Part shown: one piece after another, positions 44,353-52,390 of the stretch | Position numbering within the stretch: the first letter of the stretch is position 1 | Layout of the letters: every line of letters begins with the position of its first letter | NCBI GenBank assembly: GCA_900111435.1 | Contig: FOIY01000006.1 | Coordinates: forward strand, 178,854 to 242,853 | DNA length: 64,000 nucleotides | Origin: Ruminococcaceae bacterium KH2T8 | Lineage (GTDB): Bacteria > Bacillota > Clostridia > Saccharofermentanales > Saccharofermentanaceae | Reading direction: 5' to 3' | The notes under the pieces: generated by a model | Databases searched by the model: none | Seen by the model: the letters and a program-made list of their open reading frames with translations, nothing else | Told to the model about the DNA's origin: nothing | Translations under genes and position numbers: made by a program

Positions 44353-46989
44353 ATGACAAAGTACGTTTATATGTTTACCGAGGGTAACGGTAGCATGCGT
44401 GAGCTTCTCGGCGGTAAGGGCGCTAACCTCGCTGAGATGACTAAGATCGGACTTCCGGTTCCGCAGGGCTTCACGATCACAACTGAGGCTTGCACCAAGT
44501 ATTATGAGGATGGCCGTAAGATCAACGACGAGATCATGGCACAGGCTATGGCAGGCGTTGACGAGATGGAGAAGATCAACGGCAAGAAGTTTGGAGATCT
44601 TAAGAATCCGCTTCTCGTTTCCGTTCGTTCGGGTGCAAGAGCTTCTATGCCGGGAATGATGGACACGATCCTCAATCTTGGTCTTAACGATGAAGTAGTA
44701 GCAGCTATGATCGCCGGAAACCCTGATCCTGCTTTCGAGCGTTTCGTGTATGACTCTTACAGACGTTTCATTCAGATGTTCTCTGACGTAGTAATGGAAG
44801 TCGGTAAGAAGTATTTCGAGCAGCTCATCGACAAGATGAAGGAAGAGAAGGGTGTTGAGTTCGACGTTGAGCTCACTGCAGCTGATCTCAAGACTCTTGC
44901 AGAGCAGTTCAAGGCCGAGTATAAGAACCAGATCGGTGAGGACTTCCCCTCTGATCCCGTTGTTCAGCTCAAGCTCGCTATCGAGGCCGTATTCAAGTCA
45001 TGGGATAACCCTCGTGCGAATGTTTACAGAAGAGACAATGATATCCCTTATTCTTGGGGTACTGCGGTTAACGTAATGCCTATGGTATTCGGTAACCTTA
45101 ATAACGAGTCCGGTACCGGTGTTGCATTTACCCGTGATCCCGGTACGGGTGAGAACAAGCTCATGGGCGAGTTCCTCATCAACGCTCAGGGCGAGGACGT
45201 AGTTGCAGGTGTTCGTACACCTATGCCTATCGCTCAGATGGAAGAAGAATTCCCTGAAGCATACGCTGAGTTCATCAAGGTATGTGACATCCTTGAGAAT
45301 CACTACCACGATATGCAGGACATGGAGTTTACGGTAGAGAATAAGAAGCTCTACATGCTCCAGTGCCGTAACGGTAAGAGAACAGCTCAGGCTGCTCTTC
45401 AGATCGCAGTAGACCTCGTTAAGGAAGGTCACAAGACAGAGGCTGAGGCTGTCGCTATGATCGACCCAAGAAACCTCGACACACTTCTTCACCCCCAGTT
45501 CGATCTCGCTGCAATCAAGGCGGCTAATGCTGCAGGTAAGGGCCTCGGTGCTTCTCCCGGAGCTGCGTGCGGTAAGGTCGTATTTACGGCTGACGACGCG
45601 GTAGAATGGGCAGGAAGAGGCGAGAAGGTCATCCTTGTAAGACTTGAGACATCTCCCGAAGATATCACGGGCATGAAGGCTGCTCAGGGTATCCTTACGG
45701 TCCGCGGCGGTATGACATCTCATGCTGCAGTAGTTGCAAGAGGTATGGGTACATGCTGTGTATCCGGTTGCGGCGATATCAATATGGATGAAGAGAATAA
45801 GAAGTTTACTCTTGCAGGTAAGACCTATAACGAGGGTGACTTTATCTCCATCGACGGTTCAACAGGTAATATCTATGACGGCATCATCCCTACGGTAGAT
45901 GCTAAGATCGACGGTAACTTCGGTACGGTAATGGCTTGGGCTGACAAGTACAGAAGACTTAAGGTCAGAACAAATGCCGATACACCCGCTGATGCAAAGA
46001 GAGCTCGTGAGCTCGGCGCCGAGGGTATCGGTCTTTGCCGTACTGAGCACATGTTCTTCGAAGAAGACAGGATCGCTGCTTTCCGTGAGATGATCTGCTC
46101 CGATACTGTTGAAGAGAGAGAAGCTGCTCTCGATAAGATCCTTCCTTATCAGCAGGGTGACTTTAAGGCTCTCTACGAGGCTCTCGAGGGGTATCCCGTT
46201 ACTATCAGATTCCTCGATCCCCCTCTTCACGAGTTCGTTCCTACAGACGAGGCTGACATAAAGAAGCTCGCTGATTCCCAGGGCAAGCCTGTTGAGGATA
46301 TCAAGGCTCTCATCGCATCCCTTCACGAGTTCAACCCCATGATGGGTCACAGAGGATGCCGTCTTGCAGTTACATATCCCGAGATCGCCAAGATGCAGAC
46401 AAAGGCTGTTATCCGTGCGGCTCTTGAGGTCAAGGCTGCTCATCCCGACTGGGATATCAAGCCCGAGATCATGATCCCTCTCGTATGTGAGATCAAGGAG
46501 CTCGCTTTCGTTAAGAAGGTCGTTGTTGAGACGGCTGACGCTGAGATAGCAGCTTCCGGTGTTGCTCTTGAGTACTCTGTCGGTACGATGATCGAGATCC
46601 CCAGAGCTGCACTTACGGCTGATGAGATCGCTAAGGAAGCCGAGTTCTTCTGCTTCGGTACTAACGACCTTACTCAGATGACATACGGCTTCTCACGTGA
46701 CGATGCAGGTAAGTTCCTTCCTGCTTACTACGATACGAAGATCTTCGAGTCGGATCCTTTCGTTAAGCTCGATCAGACAGGTGTCGGCAAGCTCATGGAG
46801 ATGGCTATCAAGCTCGGTAAGCCCGTTAACCCTGACCTCCACGTAGGTATCTGCGGTGAGCACGGCGGTGATCCTTCATCTGTCGAGTTCTGTGACGCTA
46901 TCGGTCTTGATTATGTATCCTGCTCTCCTTTCAGAGTTCCTATAGCTCGTTTGGCAGCTGCGCAGGCATCGATCAAGCATCAGGGTTGA
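44353..46989 (+). CDS. ppdK: Pyruvate, phosphate dikinase
   Basis: An 878-residue PPDK interconverting PEP, AMP and PPi with pyruvate, ATP and Pi. The ATP-grasp domain (GGKGANLAEMTKIGLPVPQGF, SVRSGARASMPGMMDTILNLG) is followed by the swivelling phosphohistidine domain (GGMTSHAAVVARGMGTCCV near residue 455) and a PEP-binding TIM barrel with the C-terminal GICGEHGGDP. The ATG at 44353 has GAAAGGGGATT; an in-frame ATG at 44323 is rejected for lack of a site. TATAAT lies at 44301. In fermentative Clostridia the enzyme works in PPi-linked glycolysis. Confidence 0.97.
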   Translation: MTKYVYMFTEGNGSMRELLGGKGANLAEMTKIGLPVPQGFTITTEACTKYYEDGRKINDEIMAQAMAGVDEMEKINGKKFGDLKNPLLVSVRSGARASMPGMMDTILNLGLNDEVVAAMIAGNPDPAFERFVYDSYRRFIQMFSDVVMEVGKKYFEQLIDKMKEEKGVEFDVELTAADLKTLAEQFKAEYKNQIGEDFPSDPVVQLKLAIEAVFKSWDNPRANVYRRDNDIPYSWGTAVNVMPMVFGNLNNESGTGVAFTRDPGTGENKLMGEFLINAQGEDVVAGVRTPMPIAQMEEEFPEAYAEFIKVCDILENHYHDMQDMEFTVENKKLYMLQCRNGKRTAQAALQIAVDLVKEGHKTEAEAVAMIDPRNLDTLLHPQFDLAAIKAANAAGKGLGASPGAACGKVVFTADDAVEWAGRGEKVILVRLETSPEDITGMKAAQGILTVRGGMTSHAAVVARGMGTCCVSGCGDINMDEENKKFTLAGKTYNEGDFISIDGSTGNIYDGIIPTVDAKIDGNFGTVMAWADKYRRLKVRTNADTPADAKRARELGAEGIGLCRTEHMFFEEDRIAAFREMICSDTVEEREAALDKILPYQQGDFKALYEALEGYPVTIRFLDPPLHEFVPTDEADIKKLADSQGKPVEDIKALIASLHEFNPMMGHRGCRLAVTYPEIAKMQTKAVIRAALEVKAAHPDWDIKPEIMIPLVCEIKELAFVKKVVVETADAEIAASGVALEYSVGTMIEIPRAALTADEIAKEAEFFCFGTNDLTQMTYGFSRDDAGKFLPAYYDTKIFESDPFVKLDQTGVGKLMEMAIKLGKPVNPDLHVGICGEHGGDPSSVEFCDAIGLDYVSCSPFRVPIARLAAAQASIKHQG

Positions 46990-47013
46990 TCGGACGATCT
47001 TAATACGATAACG

Positions 47014-47045
47014 AAGGCCGGGGCATTTAAGCTCCGGCCTTTTAG
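47014..47045 (+). terminator. Intrinsic terminator after ppdK
   Basis: AAGGCCGG and CCGGCCTT with extra GGC/GCT pairs close a hairpin followed by TTTTAG. Confidence 0.88.
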
Positions 47046-47092
47046 TTTGATTTGAAATATCGTATGACTTGTTGAGTCTGATGAAGCTCGTA

Positions 47093-47794
47093 TCAGCGTG
47101 CGATACGGATCGCAAGAAGTCTGAATATAGTCTTTATATAGCTTATGATGAAGGGGAGAAGACGCCTCTTTGATTCACCGTAGAGTCTCTTGTTAAAGGA
47201 GATGGGTACTTCGGCGTATCGAAGCTTATTCTTACCTGTCTTCTTTTTCATAAGAAGAAGGATCTCTTCGAGGACATCGTAGTTCACGCTCTTAAGGTTG
47301 GCGTCTTTTACCAGTGATGCTCTGTAGATCCTGAAGTTTGTGGAAACATCCCTGATATTGAGGCCCAGTACAATCCTGAATACGAAGTTTAAGATATGAG
47401 ACAGTACCTGCGATGACTTCGCATCGTTGGATGTACCGCCTTTCGTATAACGTGAGCCTATAACGACATCGAATCCCTCGTTATACTTCTGATACATGGC
47501 GGGTATGTAGGAAGGGTCATGTGATCCGTCGCTGTCCAGGAATAAGATCTTATCTCCGGTAGCTTCGGCGAGTCCCTTAACATATGCGCCGCCGAAACCC
47601 GGAAGCTCCTGATGTACGTACTTAGCGCCCATTTCATTGCAGACGCCTTCCGTGTTATCCGTAGCAACTGCGGTATCGACGACGATGATCTCATAATCCT
47701 CACCGAGGGGGTCAAGGACATCTTTAAGTCTCGGGATCATGACCTTTAAGTTTTCTTCTTCCTTATATGCCAAAAGCACCGTGCTTATGCTCAT
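47093..47794 (-). CDS. GT2 glycosyltransferase, DPM1-like
   Basis: A 233-residue soluble family 2 glycosyltransferase of the dolichyl-phosphate-mannose synthase type: STVLLAYKEEENLKVMIPRL, VDTAVATDN, FLDSDGSHDPSYIP (metal site) and GSRYTKGG. The C-terminus is basic with one possible helix but no GtrA domain. It likely forms a polyprenyl-phosphate sugar. It lies 41 bases downstream of a GT-C-like gene on the same strand, a plausible acceptor transferase. Confidence 0.87.
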   Translation of the reverse strand: MSISTVLLAYKEEENLKVMIPRLKDVLDPLGEDYEIIVVDTAVATDNTEGVCNEMGAKYVHQELPGFGGAYVKGLAEATGDKILFLDSDGSHDPSYIPAMYQKYNEGFDVVIGSRYTKGGTSNDAKSSQVLSHILNFVFRIVLGLNIRDVSTNFRIYRASLVKDANLKSVNYDVLEEILLLMKKKTGKNKLRYAEVPISFNKRLYGESKRRLLPFIISYIKTIFRLLAIRIAR

Positions 47795-47835
47795 CAGGGA
47801 ATCTCACTTTCGTTTAGTAAACTATGTAAATCATA

Positions 47836-49695
47836 TCACAACGGATCGTATGTATATTCGATGATTCTCGTATCTTCATCGAAAGACAGCTCTTCGTATG
47901 AATGCCAGTCGTCTCCGTTCGCGGACGATCTGATATAGATAAAGCAGTCATATTCGGACATGTCATTATCCTTTATGTCGGAGAGGCGGTTCAGTGACGT
48001 GACGTCAAGATCCGCCGAATAGAGGATAGTCTTGCAGAAATAATACCTGTAAGCCCTGTTTGCGACCGTGGGAGTAAACTCATCAAGCCATGCTTCATTC
48101 TCCGAGAAACAGACGAGATATTTGACATCAGGGTCCTGCGGCAGGTCGTATTCTTCACAGATCGTCCTTACGACATCAGCGAGCTTTTCTTCATCAGTGA
48201 GATCCTGTCTGCTGAAAAGGGATGAGAATCCCGTGATCTGGAAAGGGAGGATGAATACCGGAAGCAGCATGAATACCAGTCCGGCTGTCCTTATCTTGAG
48301 CTTTTTGCCAGGAAGTTCACCGACCACCCGCATGAAGAGGATGAGCATGACTCCGCAGGAGAATGCATCTATCGTCATTACATATCTTGAGTACCAGCAG
48401 AGTCTCTGAGCCTCGACCCAGGGCATCGAGAAGATGTACATTGCGAGGTTTCCGACCTGATATATTACGTAGAAGACCAGTAGATAGCCTGCGGTAAAAA
48501 CGGGTTCGCTTTCCGATTTCTTGTCCCAGGAGAGCTTTATAAGGGCAACCATGATCAGGAAGGCGATAGCGAGCATAGCGAACATTGAGTTATGAAGGAA
48601 TACTTCATCGCCGAACATGCTGCAGATCTGTCTTATATTGTCCGGAGTCTTCTCGGCTAAGATGCTTGAGTAATACTCCTTGGATACCGTATGAGGTCCG
48701 TCTGATACATTCTTGAAAGCCATAGATGTGTGAGCTTTCCATATGAGCATAAAGATGACAGAAGGTGCGACAGAGCCGAGTGCATATACGAACGACTTCT
48801 TCCTGTTTCCGCCTTTTAGCGCGAGACGGAGGATGATAGCGGCCGTAGTAAAGGTAAAGAAGATACCGCTGTTCTTTACGCAGGTAGCCATGACAGCCAT
48901 CGGAGCCGAGAAGATAACTGCCTTCTTTATATCGTTGCGATTATAAAGAGCCGTCGCGTATGCCGCGATGCCCAGAGCACAAAGGAGTCTGTCTACAAGG
49001 AGACTGTAGATACCGTTTTCAAGTCCTGCATAACAGGTGGTGATGCCCAGCGCGAATAATAAAGCGACGACGTTAAGATATATCTTTGTCTTCTTATCTT
49101 TCGAATCGGCGAAAGCAAATAATGTAACGCCTGATGCGAGCGACAGTAGGGACTGGGCAAAGAGTGCCTGACCGTCAGCGACGGAACCGATGACCTTACA
49201 AACATACCAGATAAACACGGAACTTCCGACGGGATAAGTGCTGTATTCGATAATAGGATCGGCTGATGTCGGAAGATGTGAATCGTAAAGAAGGAACTTG
49301 GTGATAAGCCTCCAGTGAGTGAAGTTATCGTAGTAATAGATATGTACGGGAGCGAGCCAGAAGAAAAGATAAGCAGCACATATATAAAATGCGACTGTAC
49401 CAAATGTAAGATCTTCACGAAGTCCCTTACCGAACTTTCTTATGTCTCTGCCGCTGAGAAATAGGAGATCTGCGGGATATATAAGAATACCTGCGATCAC
49501 GAGTATCCACATGGCAGGTATCAATATGTTCAGACATCCCGCGAGAAATAAAAGACAACCGACGGATGACAGCGTTACTGCAGGGCAAAGTTCAGGCTTG
49601 AGGCCGAACTTTTTGTGCAATAAATGAGAATATCCTCCGAATGAGACCATAAGGAGGATAAATCTTAATATCTGTGATGCCGAAAGTGTGCCCAT
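47836..49695 (-). CDS. Large polytopic membrane protein, GT-C-like
   Basis: A 619-residue protein with about thirteen predicted helices and a C-terminal extracytoplasmic stretch of ~120 residues. The loop HIYYYDNFTHWRLITKFLLYD with acidic and His residues, followed by EYSTYPVGSSVFIWY, resembles the first extracellular loop of GT-C glycosyltransferases. The family was not recognised. The ATG at 49695 has AAGGAT eight bases upstream; the TTG at 49701 is less likely. It lies between pheA and a DPM1-like GT gene on the same strand. Confidence 0.75.
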   Translation of the reverse strand: MGTLSASQILRFILLMVSFGGYSHLLHKKFGLKPELCPAVTLSSVGCLLFLAGCLNILIPAMWILVIAGILIYPADLLFLSGRDIRKFGKGLREDLTFGTVAFYICAAYLFFWLAPVHIYYYDNFTHWRLITKFLLYDSHLPTSADPIIEYSTYPVGSSVFIWYVCKVIGSVADGQALFAQSLLSLASGVTLFAFADSKDKKTKIYLNVVALLFALGITTCYAGLENGIYSLLVDRLLCALGIAAYATALYNRNDIKKAVIFSAPMAVMATCVKNSGIFFTFTTAAIILRLALKGGNRKKSFVYALGSVAPSVIFMLIWKAHTSMAFKNVSDGPHTVSKEYYSSILAEKTPDNIRQICSMFGDEVFLHNSMFAMLAIAFLIMVALIKLSWDKKSESEPVFTAGYLLVFYVIYQVGNLAMYIFSMPWVEAQRLCWYSRYVMTIDAFSCGVMLILFMRVVGELPGKKLKIRTAGLVFMLLPVFILPFQITGFSSLFSRQDLTDEEKLADVVRTICEEYDLPQDPDVKYLVCFSENEAWLDEFTPTVANRAYRYYFCKTILYSADLDVTSLNRLSDIKDNDMSEYDCFIYIRSSANGDDWHSYEELSFDEDTRIIEYTYDPL

Positions 49696-49736
49696 ATTCA
49701 ATATCCTTATAAATACTTGAGAATATTGAGATTATA

Positions 49737-50876
49737 TCACACCTCCGAGTAACTTCCGAGATAAGTAAATGCTGCAGGATCCTGATCGAGCTCGCACAGC
49801 AGAGTTACGAAAGCATCCGAATAGACGGAAGCATCGACATCGAGATAGAACATGAACTCGAAGTCGCTTCCGGAGATCGGCCTTGATTCGATCTTTGAGA
49901 GGTTGAGACCAAGTGCCGCAAATCTCGAAAGCGTGTTATAGAGCGATCCGGGAGTATGACCCAATGAGAGCATCATAGAGGCTTTGGAAGCGCCCGGATA
50001 GATCTCGAGCCCCTTGGAGATGCAGATGAATCTCGTGTAGTTATGGTCAGTATTCTGAACCTTATCGTTTATGACCTCGAGATCGTAGAGCCTTGCGCAG
50101 TCCGGAGACGAGATGGCCGCGATATCGCTGCGGTCGGAATCGGCTACCATCTGAGCGGCGATAGCGGTATTGGCTACGATCGTTACCTTGATATCCTTAT
50201 TGTCCTTAAGGAAATGAGAGCACTGACCGATAGCCTGCTCATGTGAATAGATCTCCTTAATGTCCTTGAAGGATGTTCCCTTCTTGGCAAGGAGCCTGTG
50301 GTTGATCTGAAGCTTCATTGATCTGACGATATGGAAATTGTGAGATCTCATGAGGTCATAGACGGAAGTAACGGATCCGTATGAACTGTTCTCGATGGGG
50401 AGGACTCCGTACTTACAAAGTCCGCTCTCAACAGCCTGGAATACTCCGTCGAATGTTCGAAAATACATGATGTCGGCGGAAGCGAAGAGCTTATCTGCCG
50501 CTTTTTGTGAATAAGCCCCTTCTACGCCCTGGCATGCAACGATCGCGCTCTTGGGGAATTCCTTAGGTGTCGTCTCGATCGCGAGCTTTATCTGATCCGC
50601 GAGCTCGGATCTTTTGCCGAGCTGTGAGTGGCTGTAAGAATGAGAAAGATTGAATATGGTCTGGAACAGTGATCTTTCGCAGCTTTCCATATTGAGGTCC
50701 TCGCCTTTGTCGAGTCCTGCGAGAAAGCTCCTTTCGTAGCTCTTCTCGGAGATAGCTGCTTCGCTTGCGGTCATCTTTGAATCCGCTTCTGTCGCGAGCT
50801 TTAATCTTTGCTCGGAAAGCTCCCTGATCTTTTTGTCGATAGCCGAGATCTCCTGTTGTGTTTCGGGTGATACCAT
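49737..50876 (-). CDS. pheA: Chorismate mutase / prephenate dehydratase (P-protein)
   Basis: A 379-residue bifunctional enzyme for phenylalanine synthesis. Residues ~1-100 are an AroQ chorismate mutase (ISAIDKKIRELSEQRLKLATEADSK). Residues ~110-285 are prephenate dehydratase (VACQGVEGAYSQKAADKLF, YGVLPIENSSYGSVTSVYDL, HNYTRFICISK). An ACT domain with LSKIESRPISGSDFEFMFYLD closes the protein and binds Phe for feedback inhibition. The upstream region holds a complete Phe-codon attenuator. No other aromatic genes are adjacent; the downstream neighbours are glycosyltransferases. Confidence 0.96.
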   Translation of the reverse strand: MVSPETQQEISAIDKKIRELSEQRLKLATEADSKMTASEAAISEKSYERSFLAGLDKGEDLNMESCERSLFQTIFNLSHSYSHSQLGKRSELADQIKLAIETTPKEFPKSAIVACQGVEGAYSQKAADKLFASADIMYFRTFDGVFQAVESGLCKYGVLPIENSSYGSVTSVYDLMRSHNFHIVRSMKLQINHRLLAKKGTSFKDIKEIYSHEQAIGQCSHFLKDNKDIKVTIVANTAIAAQMVADSDRSDIAAISSPDCARLYDLEVINDKVQNTDHNYTRFICISKGLEIYPGASKASMMLSLGHTPGSLYNTLSRFAALGLNLSKIESRPISGSDFEFMFYLDVDASVYSDAFVTLLCELDQDPAAFTYLGSYSEV

Positions 50877-50903
50877 ATCTGTTCTCCTTTCGTTTTCCCA
50901 ATC

Positions 50904-50938
50904 AAAAAGGCTCCGCAGGGGTTACGCTGCGAAGCCTT
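50904..50938 (-). terminator. pheA attenuator terminator
   Basis: On the minus strand AAGGCTTCGCAG (50938-50927) pairs with CTGCGGAGCCTT (50918-50907), 12 bp with one G-T, followed by a T run. It ends 28 bases before the pheA ATG. Its loop and inner stem (50929-50919) are also complementary to bases 50979-50970 in the leader-peptide gene, the candidate antiterminator. Confidence 0.9.
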
Positions 50939-50964
50939 GTGAACTCTTTATCTCTTGTCACAGA

Positions 50965-51051
50965 TCAGACAGCGAACCCTCTCCTCGTATTCGTAAAAAA
51001 GAATGCGAAGCTAAAAAAGAATTCAAAGCCTGTAAAATTTCTCTGTGTCAT
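50965..51051 (-). CDS. pheL: pheA leader peptide (attenuator peptide)
   Basis: A 28-codon ORF with ATG at 51051 and TGA at 50967-50965. Ten of its 28 residues are Phe, including two FFF runs (codons 11-13 and 17-19). It ends 26 bases before the attenuator terminator of pheA. Codons 25-28 contain GGGTTCGCTG, which can pair with CAGCG(T)AACCC in the terminator loop and inner stem. Stalling at Phe codons would free this segment and allow readthrough; fast translation to the stop would cover it and let the terminator form. This is the logic of enterobacterial PheL. The A of its ATG is at the predicted transcription start, so the leader mRNA would itself be leaderless. Confidence 0.88.
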   Translation of the reverse strand: MTQRNFTGFEFFFSFAFFFTNTRRGFAV

Positions 51052-51058
51052 GTCTGTG

Positions 51059-51087
51059 ATTATATTCCTCGATATTTCTCGTGGCAA
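51059..51087 (-). promoter_or_regulatory. pheL-pheA promoter
   Basis: Minus-strand TTGCCA (51087-51082), 17-base spacer and perfect TATAAT (51064-51059). The predicted +1 is 51052, one base before the leader-peptide ATG. Confidence 0.85.
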
Positions 51088-51101
51088 TATGAAATATTTG
51101 C

Positions 51102-51914
51102 TTACTTCTTGAACTTGATGAACAGGAGCCTTGCGTGCATACGAAGCCTGATCGCCGTCTTGAAGAATGCTTCACGGAAGAATGAGAGGTTAAGTCTTTC
51201 CTTGTACTTATTGAACATCTTCTCCGTATCCTTGAGCATCTCATAGCTCTTTTTCCTGTAAAGGTAGCTGGTCTCGGAGTTGTTGGAGATCCTGAAGGAC
51301 ATGACCGTATCAGCGATGTAGCAGATATCTCCAAGGAGCGAGAGCTCGATAACATAATCCCAGTCGGGAACGTAGATGAAGCTCTTATCATATTCTCCGA
51401 CCTTCTCGTATGCAGCTCTCGTGTAGAGTGCATTTGCGGGCTCGCAGTAGATATTCCTGTGCCAGAGGGACTTTAAGGCAAACTTCTTTCCGTTCATGGT
51501 GAAGTCTTTCGTCGAGAGCCTTCTTGTCATGATGATCTTGCTCTCCTGGTTGATGACATTAGTCGTACCGATGCAGAGCGTAGCGTTCGGGTGTTCCTCG
51601 AGAGCCTTTACCTGAAGCTCGATTGAGTTGGGAGCGAGGATATCGTCCTGCCCCATGAGCTTTATATAATCGCCCTTTGCCTTGGAAACGGCATTATTCC
51701 AGTTACCTACGAGTCCGTGTCTTTCTTCGTTGGCATAGAATCTTACAAAGTCATACTCCTGTGCGATAGCTGCAGTATCGTCCTTGGAGCAGTCATCGGT
51801 TACGACGACTTCGATGTTCTTATATGTCTGAGCCTTGATGGCTTCAAGTGTCTCGCGAATAAAATCCCCGCCGTTAAAGGTCGGGATACAGATGCTGACA
51901 AGTTTGTCACTCAT
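51102..51914 (-). CDS. GT2 glycosyltransferase
   Basis: A 270-residue family 2 glycosyltransferase starting SICIPTFNGGDFIRETL, with VVTDDCSKDD and KLMGQDDILAPN as nucleotide-sugar and metal-binding loops. No membrane domain; it probably adds a sugar to a lipid-linked glycan in the cytoplasm. I use the ATG at 51914 (TAAGGTGG upstream) rather than the GTG at 51929. It ends 15 bases before the pheA promoter. Confidence 0.88.
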   Translation of the reverse strand: MSDKLVSICIPTFNGGDFIRETLEAIKAQTYKNIEVVVTDDCSKDDTAAIAQEYDFVRFYANEERHGLVGNWNNAVSKAKGDYIKLMGQDDILAPNSIELQVKALEEHPNATLCIGTTNVINQESKIIMTRRLSTKDFTMNGKKFALKSLWHRNIYCEPANALYTRAAYEKVGEYDKSFIYVPDWDYVIELSLLGDICYIADTVMSFRISNNSETSYLYRKKSYEMLKDTEKMFNKYKERLNLSFFREAFFKTAIRLRMHARLLFIKFKK

Positions 51915-52057
51915 GATTTGATGATCCACCTTAAGGAAAGTTCTTTAACAGCAAGAGTATAAACAAAAACGCCTGTCAAAACAACAATAAACTTATATTC
52001 AATATATGGCGGATACACGTTATACTCTTATGCGAAAGTGAAACGGAGGATATGACT

Positions 52058-52309
52058 ATGCATTATACTTATCAGCCCAAGGGAGTCTGCGCCATGCAGA
52101 TAGATTTCGAGATCAACGAAGGTATCATTAGCGATGTCAAGTTTACGGGAGGCTGTAACGGCAATCTCAAGGCGATCTCCAAGCTCGTAGACGGAATGAG
52201 CGCAGAGAAGATATCAGAGGTCCTTCTCGGAAATACATGCGGCATGAAGGGCACTTCCTGCGCAGATCAGCTCGCGAAAGCAGTCACGGAAGCAGCCAAG
52301 GCATCTTGA
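52058..52309 (+). CDS. TSCPD domain protein (TIGR03905 type)
   Basis: An 83-residue protein made almost entirely of a TSCPD domain, with conserved Cys and Gly residues: GVCAMQIDFEI, FTGGCNGNLKAIS, CGMKGTSCADQLA. The domain also occurs at the C-terminus of some ribonucleotide reductases; the stand-alone form has no established role. The ATG at 52058 is eight bases from CGGAGG; the ATG at 52052 is too close. Confidence 0.87.
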   Translation: MHYTYQPKGVCAMQIDFEINEGIISDVKFTGGCNGNLKAISKLVDGMSAEKISEVLLGNTCGMKGTSCADQLAKAVTEAAKAS

Positions 52310-52331
52310 TGCCTCAGCCGATCCGGCTGAT

Positions 52332-52360
52332 TGCGGATCAAGACAATTTGATATATATTT
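52332..52360 (+). promoter_or_regulatory. Promoter candidate for the YidC-phosphotransferase fusion 1
   Basis: TTGCGG (52332-52337), 17-base spacer, TATATT (52355-52360). The -35 matches only in its TTG, so this is tentative. Confidence 0.4.
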
Positions 52361-52390
52361 GTTAGTGGGTTTAAGGAGAGAGGGGAGCCG

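Noticed and set aside
50877..51051. T-box leader upstream of pheA
   Set aside because: No T-box sequence or specifier hairpin; the Phe-rich ORF and its terminator explain the leader better.
52310..52390. Terminator after the TSCPD gene
   Set aside because: TCAGCCG/CGGCTGA forms a hairpin near the stop codon, but no T run follows, so I did not call it.
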